Positions 6,867 to 14,849 are shown, counted from the first letter of the stretch. The stretch is DNA of 21,639 nucleotides from Candidatus Bathyarchaeota archaeon BA1 (GCA_001399805.1 LIHJ01000055.1:64733-86371); one strand, 5' to 3'. The notes: generated by a model from the letters alone, not told the origin. Program-made: numbers and translations.

Positions 6867-7310
6867 TCATGACTTGGTGGTTAATGGGCTTTGGTTAGGA
6901 GTCAGCACTATGAGTTCTTTGATTCTTTCGTAATGTGCTTTATTCTTTGTCAATATTGGAATTCCTTTTGATAAGCATATAGAGGCGTTAAGGAGGTCTC
7001 GAATATCCACCATGGCGCCTTTCACTCTCAATTCTGCCCCTTTCTCGGCGGCTTCCCTTGCGCTATCGCGGGCAAAGGCCAGAATATTGTGTTGATCCAG
7101 CAAGCTTTCAACCTCAATTATTCTTTCCTCGCGTTTTAACGAAAGATTTGCCCCTAACAATAGTTCAAATGCAGTTATGCTAGTTATAAAAACCTCTGCC
7201 TTTTCTCTCCAACCAGCATATGCGGATTTTCCCGGTTCTCGGCCCCTAAGGTAGTCTGTGATGATATCCGTGTCGACGCAGGCGGCCCCTACAGTTCCCA
7301 CATCTTCCAT
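6867..7310 (-). CDS. vapC: VapC-type PIN-domain toxin ribonuclease
   Basis: A PIN-domain endoribonuclease, the toxin of a VapBC pair; relatives cleave tRNA or rRNA. Acidic residues expected at the metal site are D13 in CVDTDIITDYLRG, E49 in SITAFELLLGA and D105 in IRDLLNAS, followed by ILTKNKAHYERI, which matches the usual T-x-N/D...HF motif. Length (147) is normal. The ORF overlaps vapB by 22 bases, consistent with translational coupling. The ATG at 7310 lies inside a 20-base repeat shared with vapB; a GTG three codons later is an alternative start. Confidence 0.85.
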   Translation of the reverse strand: MEDVGTVGAACVDTDIITDYLRGREPGKSAYAGWREKAEVFITSITAFELLLGANLSLKREERIIEVESLLDQHNILAFARDSAREAAEKGAELRVKGAMVDIRDLLNASICLSKGIPILTKNKAHYERIKELIVLTPNQSPLTTKS

Positions 7311-7516
7311 AATTTTCTCACATCTTCCATAATCTTATCCATTTCTTCGTCCCAAGTACCAGCCAGGTCCTCAACAGGAATGACCCGCTTCATAACGGCT
7401 AACGTCTTGCCCAGAGTCTCGATTGAGACGTAGTCTCCTTCCTCTATGCCCAATTTCTTACGAACATCCTCAGGTATTGTAACCTGATAATTCCTCGTGA
7501 CTTTCACCTTAGCCAA
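7289..7516 (-). CDS. vapB: VapB-type AbrB/SpoVT antitoxin
   Basis: A 75-residue swapped-hairpin AbrB antitoxin: MAKVKVTRNYQVTIPEDVRK then KLGIEEGDYVSIE is the canonical N-terminal DNA-binding hairpin. The C-terminal helix (LAGTWDEEMDKIMEDVRKLW) would wrap around VapC and block its active site. It starts with TTG at 7516, supported by AGGAGG about eight bases upstream. It is first in the operon, with an AT-rich operator upstream, and is expected to repress its own promoter together with VapC. Confidence 0.85.
   Translation of the reverse strand: MAKVKVTRNYQVTIPEDVRKKLGIEEGDYVSIETLGKTLAVMKRVIPVEDLAGTWDEEMDKIMEDVRKLWKMWEL
7299..7333 (-). repeat. 20-base tandem repeat at the vapB/vapC junction
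   Basis: ATTATGGAAGATGTG occurs twice at a spacing of 20 bases (7299-7313 and 7319-7333 on the plus strand). The upstream copy encodes KIMEDV in VapB; the downstream copy, shifted by two bases in frame, supplies the ATG and first three codons of vapC. The repeat thus covers the coupling region of the operon. Confidence 0.7.
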
Positions 7517-7541
7517 CGCAATCCTCCTACAATAAAAAATA

Positions 7542-7576
7542 TCTAGTAAAAATAATTTTTTCTAGTATAAAAGCTT
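7542..7576 (-). promoter_or_regulatory. vapBC promoter/operator
   Basis: Upstream of vapB a CTTTTATAC sequence may serve as TATA box. Two CTAG cores (7543-7546 and 7562-7565) flank an A/T-only stretch, forming an imperfect inverted repeat with direct TCTAGTA copies. This layout fits autoregulation by the AbrB-type antitoxin. Confidence 0.4.
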
Positions 7577-7778
7577 AACGTCTCTAAAAGTATCAGGGGA
7601 AACCGCATTTTCTATGTTTATACCCCTCCAGTTAGCTTCTCACCTTACATCTTTCATCTCATGGGCACTTTAGCCTTAGTGTGGAGGGCTTTCACCCATC
7701 GAATCCGCGGTTAGGGTGGGGCTCCCTCAACCAAGTAAAGGTCTTCCAGCCTCTTCTGCTGAGAGATGGAAATAAGGA

Positions 7779-8210
7779 TTATTTTAAGACTTCAAGTAGG
7801 CGCTTAGGGATTTCCGTGGACTTGCCAGACTTGTCAACGCAGATATAGGTGATTTGGCCGGAAGCTAGCTCATCTCCCGTTATGCGGTTAAACAGGTTTC
7901 CCTTAAAGACCACAACCTTGTTCCTGACCTCCTTCATCTTTATATCGACAACGATGACATCATCAAGGCGGGATGGTTTCTTGATCCTGCATCTATACTC
8001 CCCAAGAACAAAGATCTCATCCAGCTTCACATCATCAATAATGAGACCACCCGAGGCATCATAACTGACCCCGCGACCCCTCAGAAGCTCCGTAATTGCA
8101 TCATCAATCCACCTGACATAAACAGGAAAATAGACTCTACCAGTGCAATCAGTGTCGCCGAACCTAACCCTAAACTCAAATCTGCCGCCGATACCAACCA
8201 AGTGAAACAC
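7779..8210 (-). CDS. Acyl-CoA thioesterase, 4HBT hot-dog family
   Basis: A 143-residue single hot-dog-domain thioester hydrolase of the YbgC/4-hydroxybenzoyl-CoA thioesterase family. RVRFGDTDCTGRVYFPVYVR is the active-site signature, with the catalytic Asp in GDTD, followed by the long helix WIDDAITELLRGRG. It hydrolyses acyl-CoA or related thioesters; the substrate cannot be read from sequence. The first codon is GTG at 8210. An A/T-rich box (AAGTTTTTAG) lies at about the TATA distance, so the message may be leaderless. It is a single gene separated from PflX by 148 bases. Confidence 0.85.
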   Translation of the reverse strand: MFHLVGIGGRFEFRVRFGDTDCTGRVYFPVYVRWIDDAITELLRGRGVSYDASGGLIIDDVKLDEIFVLGEYRCRIKKPSRLDDVIVVDIKMKEVRNKVVVFKGNLFNRITGDELASGQITYICVDKSGKSTEIPKRLLEVLK

Positions 8211-8358
8211 CGAATACTATACTCACAACCGAGGCCACTAAAAACTTTAGCGCGTATGAGTCGCCAATAATTCCTATTGGCTATGTGAGGCATTGATGAC
8301 AGGTGGCGCAAAGCGTATGCTGAACGTTAGAATTCAACGGCTCCAGTCGCTTGGCGGC

Positions 8359-11088
8359 TCATGTAATGAAGTTGGTTAGCCCCGCTTCTTTAGCGATCTG
8401 GATGGCTTGCTCCATCTCATTTCTAGTGAGCCTCCTTCGTAGTTCCGGGATTTCGTGGGACCTCCATTCGGGGCGATATTGGAACATCACGTTGGTTCGG
8501 ACCCATGTTCCAAGGTTTTGGGCAATCCAGTTCAAGATAACTTTTGCGCAACAATCAAGGTGCTCAGGCAAGACCAGAACACGGATGAGGAGCTCCCCAT
8601 ATTTCTCGCCGTAAAGGTGATTCCGTGTGCATGCCTCCCAATAGTGTGGCGCATCAGAAATCCGCTTTGCACAATCTCCAGGGCCATATTTAAAGTCTAG
8701 AAGATATACATCCACAAATCCAGCTAAAAGTTTAGCCGTTTCCTCGCTATAGAAACTGTTGGAGTTCCAAACCACGGGAACATTCACGTTCACATGCCTA
8801 AAGGTTTCCAGCCATTGCTGAAGCCACGGTGTGGGCTCACCACCAACCAGGTTAGCGTTTCTGCAGCCACCCTTCCGCAGGCGTTCCACAGCCCTAGCCA
8901 ACCGCTCAGGCGAGTATATCTCGCCGTTTTCATACCATTGGCTGTTGTGAACCAAAAATGTGTTTGCAATGAATCTTTGCGCATTTTGAATTCGCATGTC
9001 ATAAACCCATTGGTTTTTTCTTTTCAGGAGCTTTATCTGAGTGATTTTATCCCAAAAAAAGTCTGAATTAACAAGCATTTCTAATTTCGATAAGTCTTCA
9101 TTTAAGATTTTGTCAGATAATATCTGCGAACATAAATTGTTAATTGTGCTTATAATTTTATCTAAAAACTTTTTGGAATATTGTTTACTTTGGTTACATC
9201 TATAATACCTTACTAAACTGCGAGAAACTCCCATTAAGTCTGCGATTTCTTGTTCGGATATCCTTAAGCTTTTCCTCACCCTCGTTATCTTGCTCCACTC
9301 AGGCTCCTTAAGCTGTTGGCCTACTAGCCGAATCTCTTTCAGGCGAGACCCAAAAACGTCGACTATTTGCTTCACCCCAAATACATGAGGGTTGCCTTGC
9401 CCCATTTCAAAGTAGCCATAATGTCCTATGCTACGCCTCACATCACGTTGCGAAAGACGAAGTTTCTGTCGAATATTCTTAAACAGATGACTGACATTTG
9501 GGATGACATCTATGTGTGGTCGACTTTTTATCTCCATCTTCAAAAGTTTCTCTAACTTTCCAGATTTTCCCAGCGAAGAAAAACCTATGTAAGTGTGGTA
9601 TTGGCGTATGTTTTCGCCACTGATTAGTGCCTTAAAGGTCCTTTCGATACGTGCATTTCTATCGCATACAGCTGGATGAAGTTGTGATCTAATTCCGAAT
9701 CTACAAAGCAAGAACTGCACTTGCTGCAATAATTTTTTGCTTGATGAGTATACATCAATTTCTCTATTTTGAGGATGAACTGCTGCCTCACAATCGAAAA
9801 ATGCCTTTAAAAAGGATGCCAGCAAATCATTTTTGCACAGCATCACTTTTTGTGGAACTTCCCTGAATCTTGATTGCCTCAGCAAAGGTGGGGCGACTTG
9901 ACTTAGGAATCGAAATAGTTCAATGGATCGAATGCTAGCTCGAATGATTGTTCCTTCGCGTTTTTCGTATCTCTTTATTATTGGCGTTAAACTGAACACC
10001 TTCGCACAACAATTGCAATAATCATCGATTAATGCTTGCTCAGTGTTACTGAAAACAATGTTATAAATTCCTCTTTCCTTTTTTATATATACATGTCCAT
10101 CACCCAGCAGATATCCAAGAAATCGGCATAATTCGGAAGAAAATTCTTCAGGAACTAATATGTGATGCGCGTTCCCCCTCCCTCGTACAATTTGTAGCTT
10201 TATTCTTGGAGTGTGCTTCGTATCGGGAATGAAACGAACTGTGGCGACGAAGTCACCTTCCTTTAATCGCTCAGCGGCAACAGGCAAGACGACTCCATTA
10301 AAACATAAATATAAGGAATGATTTGGAGTCACAGTTATTTTTCTTCCAGTTTTTGTTATAATTTCAATAAGGACGGATGCTTTCCTTTTTGATAATCCAT
10401 CACATTTATCAACCACAATTTTCCCATCAGAATTAACCGTTAATACATCTAAATTAGAAGAGGTGCAAAAATTTCCACCAAATTTCTCCATATCTCCTTT
10501 ACGCATTCCATCGTTAACAAGTTCAGAAATTTTCACTAAAGATCCATCTGCAAGTGGAACCAAACTATTACCCGTCAAGCATATAGACCAGTTTTGGCAG
10601 TGGAGGCATCGCATGGAGCAGCCCAGCGTGAAGATGGTTCCGGATGGGACCAGCTCGGGTTCCTCTCCCATGTGCTCGAACATGGTAGAGACAAGGATCT
10701 GGGTTCCACACTTGCAGTATCCGAGCTCCCCGGCTAGTCGGTTGAAGCCGCATCTTCGGGTGCAGAGGTGGCAGCTCTCGAGGATGCGATTGGCTATCTC
10801 GATCTTTAGGTCGAGGTATGACTTTTGCGGGTCATTAAGCTCCTCCAGGCTTTTTTGATGGGAGTCGATCTCCTTTTCGAGCCTATAAAACTCTTCTGTT
10901 AGTTGTTCGTGGGTCTCCCACAGCTTGGGCAAAGGGTCACCATCGTTATAGTGGGCGGGGAGTTTTTTGGCGATGAGGAACTTGGCTGGCTTATCGTTTT
11001 GCATCACGTCGAAGTATCGGGCTAGGCTTGCCCGAGCCCTTCTATCCTTCAAGACGGATATGGCGTCGGGTCTCCAAACCGCCCACAT
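8359..11088 (-). CDS. PflX-type radical SAM protein with intein (copy 1)
   Basis: An uncharacterised radical SAM enzyme of the PflX/COG1313 type. I set the start at the ATG at 11088 (MWAVWRPD), because the second copy in this window starts at the same residue; the ORF is open to 11124. Domain order in the mature protein: an N-terminal region of about 105 residues, a Cys cluster (CHLCTRRCGFNRLAGELGYC) typical of PflX, the radical SAM motif GCSMRCLHC (CX3CX2C), then the rest of a TIM-barrel core ending AKEAGLTNFIT. The motif is followed by NWSI, where a 546-residue intein is inserted; splicing would join NWSI to SQWYENGEIY and give about 363 residues. Reading frame and splice residues are all intact, so this copy looks functional. 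Its partner AmrS copy lies upstream but is truncated. Function of the family is unknown. Confidence 0.88.
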   Translation of the reverse strand: MWAVWRPDAISVLKDRRARASLARYFDVMQNDKPAKFLIAKKLPAHYNDGDPLPKLWETHEQLTEEFYRLEKEIDSHQKSLEELNDPQKSYLDLKIEIANRILESCHLCTRRCGFNRLAGELGYCKCGTQILVSTMFEHMGEEPELVPSGTIFTLGCSMRCLHCQNWSICLTGNSLVPLADGSLVKISELVNDGMRKGDMEKFGGNFCTSSNLDVLTVNSDGKIVVDKCDGLSKRKASVLIEIITKTGRKITVTPNHSLYLCFNGVVLPVAAERLKEGDFVATVRFIPDTKHTPRIKLQIVRGRGNAHHILVPEEFSSELCRFLGYLLGDGHVYIKKERGIYNIVFSNTEQALIDDYCNCCAKVFSLTPIIKRYEKREGTIIRASIRSIELFRFLSQVAPPLLRQSRFREVPQKVMLCKNDLLASFLKAFFDCEAAVHPQNREIDVYSSSKKLLQQVQFLLCRFGIRSQLHPAVCDRNARIERTFKALISGENIRQYHTYIGFSSLGKSGKLEKLLKMEIKSRPHIDVIPNVSHLFKNIRQKLRLSQRDVRRSIGHYGYFEMGQGNPHVFGVKQIVDVFGSRLKEIRLVGQQLKEPEWSKITRVRKSLRISEQEIADLMGVSRSLVRYYRCNQSKQYSKKFLDKIISTINNLCSQILSDKILNEDLSKLEMLVNSDFFWDKITQIKLLKRKNQWVYDMRIQNAQRFIANTFLVHNSQWYENGEIYSPERLARAVERLRKGGCRNANLVGGEPTPWLQQWLETFRHVNVNVPVVWNSNSFYSEETAKLLAGFVDVYLLDFKYGPGDCAKRISDAPHYWEACTRNHLYGEKYGELLIRVLVLPEHLDCCAKVILNWIAQNLGTWVRTNVMFQYRPEWRSHEIPELRRRLTRNEMEQAIQIAKEAGLTNFIT
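8944..10581 (-). mobile_element. Intein with LAGLIDADG homing endonuclease (in PflX)
   Basis: 546 residues. Splicing blocks: Cys1 with CLTGNSLVPLADGSLVKISE (block A), ITVTPNHSLYL with the TxxH at 85-88 (block B), and VYDMRIQNAQRFIANTFLVH then N546 (blocks F/G), with Ser as first C-extein residue. The endonuclease has two LAGLIDADG motifs, FLGYLLGDGHV (about 154-164) and LLASFLKAFFDCEAAV (253-268). Between endonuclease and C-terminal block are two helix-turn-helix-like units (RQKLRLSQRDVRRSIGHYG; RKSLRISEQEIADLMGVSRS) that may help target recognition. The insertion point is seven codons after the third cluster cysteine counting from that Cys, directly after NWSI. All essential residues are present, so the intein should splice. 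Confidence 0.92.
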
Positions 11089-11095
11089 GGTCTCC

Positions 11096-11116
11096 GCCCC
11101 CTTAATAAATGGGGGC
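11096..11116. repeat. 6-bp inverted repeat near the PflX start
   Basis: GCCCCC (11096-11101) and GGGGGC (11111-11116) flank nine A/T bases, starting eight bases before the chosen PflX start codon. In RNA it would hide the start region; in DNA it could be an operator. The second PflX copy has no such repeat. Confidence 0.35.
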
Positions 11117-11190
11117 AAACCCACATATTTATTTACATTAGAGGGGATCGTGGATTAGAGATTTTAAAGCATGAGGAAAGGCTGTGTAAG

Positions 11191-11520
11191 ATGGCTCCAC
11201 AAGAGTGTTTTTATATGTTTGAGATGTATCCATACTCAACTCAAGACACAGCTACATCATTGGGGTACAGATTTATGCACGGCGAAGGTGGGCTTAAGTG
11301 TCCACAAGAGGTCTATCGTGCTTTACAAATGGCTAGGAACTATATCATAGGTTATAAGATTCTAAAGAGGGAGCTTGAGAGGGACGCGGAGGAGCTTAGG
11401 AAGGTAGGATTAGCTGATTATGCCTTGAAGCGTCAGGAGGCAGCCAATAGGCTGTTAGCTGACATACGTTACTGGGAAGATGAGGTAGCCAAGCTGGAGT
11501 CCGAATGCTTCGGGGTATAG
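11191..11520 (+). CDS. Hypothetical helical protein
   Basis: A 109-residue soluble protein, not recognised. The first ~40 residues contain aromatic and Cys residues (ECFYMFEMYPYSTQD, LGYRFMHGEGGLKCPQEV). The rest is a long charged amphipathic region (YKILKRELERDAEELRKVGL ... WEDEVAKLESECFGV) likely to form a helical hairpin or coiled coil. It is divergent from PflX copy 1 with 102 bases between the start codons. The ATG is preceded by a weak GAGG-like site at some distance. Codon use looks normal, so I take it as a real gene. Confidence 0.6.
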   Translation: MAPQECFYMFEMYPYSTQDTATSLGYRFMHGEGGLKCPQEVYRALQMARNYIIGYKILKRELERDAEELRKVGLADYALKRQEAANRLLADIRYWEDEVAKLESECFGV

Positions 11521-11553
11521 GTCACATAGTCCCCTTAATAAGCGTCAATGGAC

Positions 11554-11856
11554 TCAACCTAGGCACCTGAGAAGGCAGATTTCATAACATATTTTAAAGG
11601 CACTTATGAAATCTTCTCCATTCTTAATAGTCGCCCTTAAGCCACTAACGAAGATTTCACCAAACACGATCAGCGGCTCTACAACTCTTTTCTCGCAAAG
11701 AAGTGAAACCGTGACGCTTGCGTTCGGTTTAGATCCCCTCAAAGTCCATCGGTCCTCGCTTTCTTCAAGCTCATCCACTTGTAACCTAAGCTTTGCGAAA
11801 CACCTCTTAATATCCTCCAGAAGATACTTTGGGGGAATGAAGTAAATGGTCCTCAA
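11554..11856 (-). CDS. Hypothetical protein, 100 residues
   Basis: Not recognised. The frame starts with a TTG at 11856 (MRTIYFIPPKYLLEDIKRCF) and ends CYEICLLRCLG. It alternates predicted strands and helices (VTVSLLCEKRVVEPLIVFGE) and has several Cys residues near the C-terminus but no zinc-knuckle spacing. It diverges from the MoaD-like gene with only 16 bases between them, so promoters must overlap. The opposite-strand ORF at 11606-11845 is its shadow. Confidence is limited by the weak start codon. Confidence 0.55.
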   Translation of the reverse strand: MRTIYFIPPKYLLEDIKRCFAKLRLQVDELEESEDRWTLRGSKPNASVTVSLLCEKRVVEPLIVFGEIFVSGLRATIKNGEDFISAFKICYEICLLRCLG

Positions 11857-11872
11857 GTATTATGGGTAGACT

Positions 11873-12163
11873 ATGTTCGACTTGAGGGTGAAAGTTAAGG
11901 CTTATGCAACGATAAGGGACGCCATAGGCGCGAGTGTTGAGGTTAGGTTACATGAGGGCGCTAGCGTTAAGGATCTACTTAACGAACTTACGAGGAGCCA
12001 TGGCAAGAGTTCCTCAGAGAGGGTCTTGGATCAGAGCGGCGGACTGCTACCATACGTGAAGCTCCTCGTGAATGGGAGGGATATAGACTTACTTAACAGA
12101 CTCGAAACAAAGCTGAAAGATGGGGACGAAGTGGCACTATTCCCACCAGTCGGAGGTGGATGA
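11873..12163 (+). CDS. MoaD/ThiS-like ubiquitin-fold protein
   Basis: A 96-residue beta-grasp protein of the MoaD/ThiS/SAMP group. RVKVKAYATIRDAIGA is the first strand-turn region, LNGR/VNGRDIDLL the middle motif, and DGDEVALFPPVGGG the C-terminal strand and diglycine tail. The tail would be adenylated by an E1-like enzyme and either carry sulfur (molybdopterin/tungstopterin synthesis, tRNA thiolation) or be conjugated to proteins. No E1-like, MoaE or aldehyde ferredoxin oxidoreductase gene is in the window. It sits in the segment that separates PflX copy 1 from its AmrS partner. Confidence 0.85.
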   Translation: MFDLRVKVKAYATIRDAIGASVEVRLHEGASVKDLLNELTRSHGKSSSERVLDQSGGLLPYVKLLVNGRDIDLLNRLETKLKDGDEVALFPPVGGG

Positions 12164-12346
12164 GGGCATGCATACAGTTAATAGCAACAAAAAATGCTCC
12201 TGTCGTGAGCCATCAACCTACCAAACATGCCCCCAACACCCAACGAGTTAGAACTCCAAAACAACAATTGAATATTTAAGAATTATCACATCTCGACAAC
12301 ATTAGTGAAACGTTACGAGAAGAGTTAGAATGACAGGCTGAATGAA

Positions 12347-12980
12347 TCAAATCAAGGCATATGGATATGAGAAGCCGCCGGGATGCAATCCCCCCTTCAT
12401 GGCGATGCTCTGCCCACACGCCGGACAGCGCATGTCCTTGGTAAGGTTCCACTTCACAATCTCAAAGCTGAAACGTTTGATCAGTAATTCGTTACAGTTG
12501 GGGCAATAGGTGTTTTCGTAGCGGTGCCCAGGAACATTGCCAATATACACATAGTTTAAGCCAACTCCTTTAGCTGCTTCGCATGCTTTCTCAAGGGTTT
12601 CAATGGGTGTTGAAGGAAGTTCTGTTAGCCTATAGTTGGGATGAAACCTAAGGAGGTGAAAGGGCGTGTCCTCTCCAAGGTTTTCCTTCACCCAAAGGGC
12701 AAGCTCCCAAACTCTCTCTATGGAATCTCCAATCTTCGGGACGACGAGATTGGTGATCTCCACGTGTATGCCTTGCCGTTTCATTTCTTTTAGGGCCTCA
12801 TAAATGGGCTCCACAGAAGGAACAGCCGAAAACTTCTTGTAGAACTCGGGGTCCCCACCACCCTTAAAGTCGACAGTTGCAGCGTCTAAAAAGGGGGCTA
12901 TGGCCTGAACGGCCTCAGGTGTCATGTACCCGTTAGTGACAAAGGTGTTGAAGATTCCTTGGTCGTGGGCTATCTTGGCT
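12347..12980 (-). pseudogene. AmrS-type radical SAM enzyme, copy 1, N-terminus lost
   Basis: From about 12980 down to the stop at 12347 the protein matches the C-terminal ~210 residues of the AmrS in this window nearly residue for residue (roughly 80 % by eye): FNTFVTNGYMTPEAV, VDFKGGGD, HLLRFHPNY, YIGNVPGHRYENTYCPNC, MRCPACGQSIAM, HPGGFSYPYALI. The N-terminal half, including the CX3CX2C motif, is missing. Homology ends at AKIAH; beyond it the DNA belongs to a plus-strand wHTH fragment, and the apparent ORF extension to 13171 is antisense to that fragment. It cannot be catalytic. Being N-terminally truncated, it no longer shows whether it once carried the intein found in copy 2. Confidence 0.85.
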
Positions 12981-13178
12981 GAAGGCTTTGGGCTCCACGT
13001 GTCCTTGGGTGAGGTGGAGCGGGCTATTGAGGAGCTCTCCATGAGGGGTCTTGTGGCCATCAGAAGCGCCTTCACCGCCTTCGTCTTCGTCATAACATAC
13101 ACCCGCATGACCGTTGGCCTAACGGCCCTCGGGAGGCAAACGGCCCATAAACTAGCCGCGCGCAGGAACATGAACTAG
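12981..13178 (+). pseudogene. Winged-helix regulator, C-terminal fragment
   Basis: The plus-strand frame reads LGEVERAIEELSMRGLVAIR, a wing-like stretch, then LTALGRQTAHKLAARRNMN and a TAG at 13176-13178. Helix, beta wing and the LTxLGRxxA ending are typical of the C-terminal half of a winged-helix DNA-binding protein. Its 5' part is gone at the junction with AmrS copy 1 (about 12980). It ends nine bases before the ATG of the Hsp20 gene, with which it probably formed an operon. Confidence 0.45.
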
Positions 13179-13186
13179 TGGTGGTT

Positions 13187-13631
13187 ATGGTGCCCGATTG
13201 GAGGAGGCGCCGCAGGCTATGGCCCTTTGACTTCGAGGTACGCATAAGCGGCCTCCTCGGTGGGGAGCCCTTCAGCCTTTGCGTGACCCCTGAGGGGGTT
13301 AGGACCGAGGGCTTAAAAAGGACAGTCGAAGCCTTAAGGCCTAGGCCAGCCGAGGAGAGGGAGCCCCTGGTGGACGTGGTGAGGAGGAGAGGGAGGTTAG
13401 GGTGATGGTTGAGCTTCCCGGCGTGGAGAAGGAGAAGATAGACCTTAGGGCCACGGAGACGGACCTAACCATATCTGCCGAGTCCCCTATGGAAAATACC
13501 ATAAGGCATTAAGCCTACCAGCCCGGGTTGACCCAAAATCGGCTAGGGCAACCTACAAGAACGGAGTGCTGAAGGTGTTACTATCCAAAACCCCTGGGAA
13601 GCGCGAAGGTGAAAGAATAGAAATTGAATAA
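13187..13631 (+). pseudogene. Hsp20/alpha-crystallin small heat-shock protein, two frameshifts
   Basis: Read with two frameshifts this is a ~148-residue Hsp20. Frame 1 gives MVPDWRRRRRLWPFDFEVRI ... EREPLVDVV. Frame 2 gives REVRVMVELPGVEKEKIDLR and LTISAESP. Frame 3 gives YHKALSLPARVDPKSARATY, KNGVLKVLLSKTP and IEIE then TAA. The PLVDV...VELPGV opening and the A-x-Y-K-N-G-V-L-x-V-L motif of the alpha-crystallin domain are clear. The first shift (about 13379-13390) fits loss of one G in a GGAGGAG run. The second is near 13488-13500. Hsp20 is an ATP-independent holdase; as written it cannot be made. The frameshifts could be sequencing errors in G-rich runs. Confidence 0.8.
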
Positions 13632-13802
13632 GCCGTGACCAGCCGCATGCGCTAAAAAGCAAAATGTCGATAGGGATTAAAGGGCCGCTATACCTTACTC
13701 TACCCAATTTGTTGATTTTGTAAAAAGAAAAGATGAATGTAAACAGGTAATGTAACCTTCAGCACTACACGCGCGCATGAAAGAGATGAGTATAGGGGTC
13801 TG

Positions 13803-14591
13803 TTACCTCAGTCCTCCTCTAAAAAAGGTGCATTTTTCCGGATCATGAGGACAGAATTCAGTCGACCCGCAAGGGTGTATTGGCTGGTCTTGATGGCATT
13901 CCTTTGGAAGCCGAGCCCTCTTGTCAATAGCTTGTTTTTTCATACAGATCCGCTTCTCTCTCTTCATTTGTTCTGACAGGTAGTCTCTGAGCCAGCGCTG
14001 AACATCGTTGAGAGCTGGCGGATGAACCAAAAAACTTGTATGTCGGATGAAAGCTTTGGTTGGATCCGCATGCGATTCTCGTCTGTCATAATCAGCATTG
14101 CAGCCTCGTTCTCCTTCAGCGTCTCATTTATCCTCTTTGAGATGTGTTCCTCCCTCCTCTTAGCAGCCTCTTCTCGAAAGTCGATGATCTTCCTGACCAC
14201 GTTTTGGCTTCTCCCCACAACCGAGAGGCACATGGACCAGTCTAGGTACTCATCAAGCGAGTCTTTGTCCTCCAAAGCCTGAACCGTAGCCCCTGCCGCA
14301 CATTTGGCTTTGACAAGTTTGTAGCTCTTCTCATTCATCCTCTTAATAGCGTCCATCGCTTCTTCTCCGCTTGAAGAAACGGATTCATGATACACCTTTG
14401 AGACCTTTCCAGCCCTTTCAAGGCTCTCCACTTGTTCGGCAACCTGCCTCCAATAAAGGGAGACTCTCATGATAGTCCTTCGGGACATCATTGCCTTCCG
14501 CGTATGGTATCAACGGGACACGGTACAACTTTCTGTCCTCCTTAAACCTTTCCAAGGAGGGTTTCTGTATCCTGCCGAGCTCCTTTGACAT
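13803..14591 (-). pseudogene. Unrecognised conserved-looking protein, two frameshifts
   Basis: Three overlapping minus-strand frames join into one protein of about 260 residues. Part 1 starts at 14591 (MSKELGRIQKPSLERFKEDR, KLYRVPLIPYAEG, DYHESL). Part 2 continues LYWRQVAEQVESLERAGKVS and runs to SSDIQVF. Part 3 reads LVHPPALNDVQRWLRDYLSE and ends with a Cys-rich tail (CGSTEFCPHDPEKCTFF). The first shift is near 14465; the second is in a 6-A run at about 14029-14034, where one more base restores IQVFLVHPP. The middle is largely helical and charged with no catalytic motif I know. Joining three frames into a continuous protein-like sequence strongly suggests one real gene, recently broken or mis-sequenced. 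Confidence 0.6.
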
Positions 14592-14673
14592 CGAGATCAC
14601 CAACAACGATCAAAGTTTCCTCAACCTTAATTACTAATCTCTGCCCATTTATGAACGTTTGCTGTTGGTTCGC

Positions 14674-14766
14674 TCAGTAAAAAGCCTGCTTCAGAAGCCC
14701 CTCCATAACGCCCACTGCTGACGAAACAAGCATACAAAATCCTCCAACTGAACCTAAAAATAACAT
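14674..14766 (-). CDS. Candidate 30-residue membrane peptide
   Basis: An ATG at 14766 opens a short frame, MLFLGSVGGFCMLVSSAVGV then MEGLLKQAFY and TGA: one hydrophobic helix and a short basic tail. It lies in the gap between the frameshifted gene and the NapH-like gene, divergent from the latter. No Shine-Dalgarno is visible, though AT-rich DNA upstream could supply a promoter. It may be chance. Confidence 0.22.
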   Translation of the reverse strand: MLFLGSVGGFCMLVSSAVGVMEGLLKQAFY

Positions 14767-14814
14767 GACACAAACAACCAAAAAGCTTAAAATTAAAAAA
14801 CGCAAAACTTCAGC

Positions 14815-14849
14815 TAATATATAAATAGGTGTCAAAGAGGGGTGCACCC
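14815..14849 (+). promoter_or_regulatory. TATA box and palindrome before the NapH-like gene
   Basis: TAATATATAAATAGG (14815-14829) is the best TATA box in the window. Transcription would start about 25 bases on, at 14843-14850, which coincides with the perfect 10-base palindrome GGGTGCACCC (14840-14849). A protein bound there would block initiation. The position also bears on the start codon: the GTG at 14842 would be at or before +1. Confidence 0.5.

Noticed and set aside
6814..6935. Plus-strand ORF MYIVSLVFITVKAVV...
   Set aside because: It runs antisense into the end of vapC and has no ribosome site or family features.
7567..7778. Possible coding tail KRLEDLYLVEGAPP after the thioesterase
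   Set aside because: It is a short frame with no start codon, shifted relative to the thioesterase, which already ends at a normal length.
12981..13171. N-terminal extension of the 274-residue AmrS ORF
   Set aside because: The paralogue shows that AmrS homology ends near 12980; the extension is antisense to a wHTH fragment.
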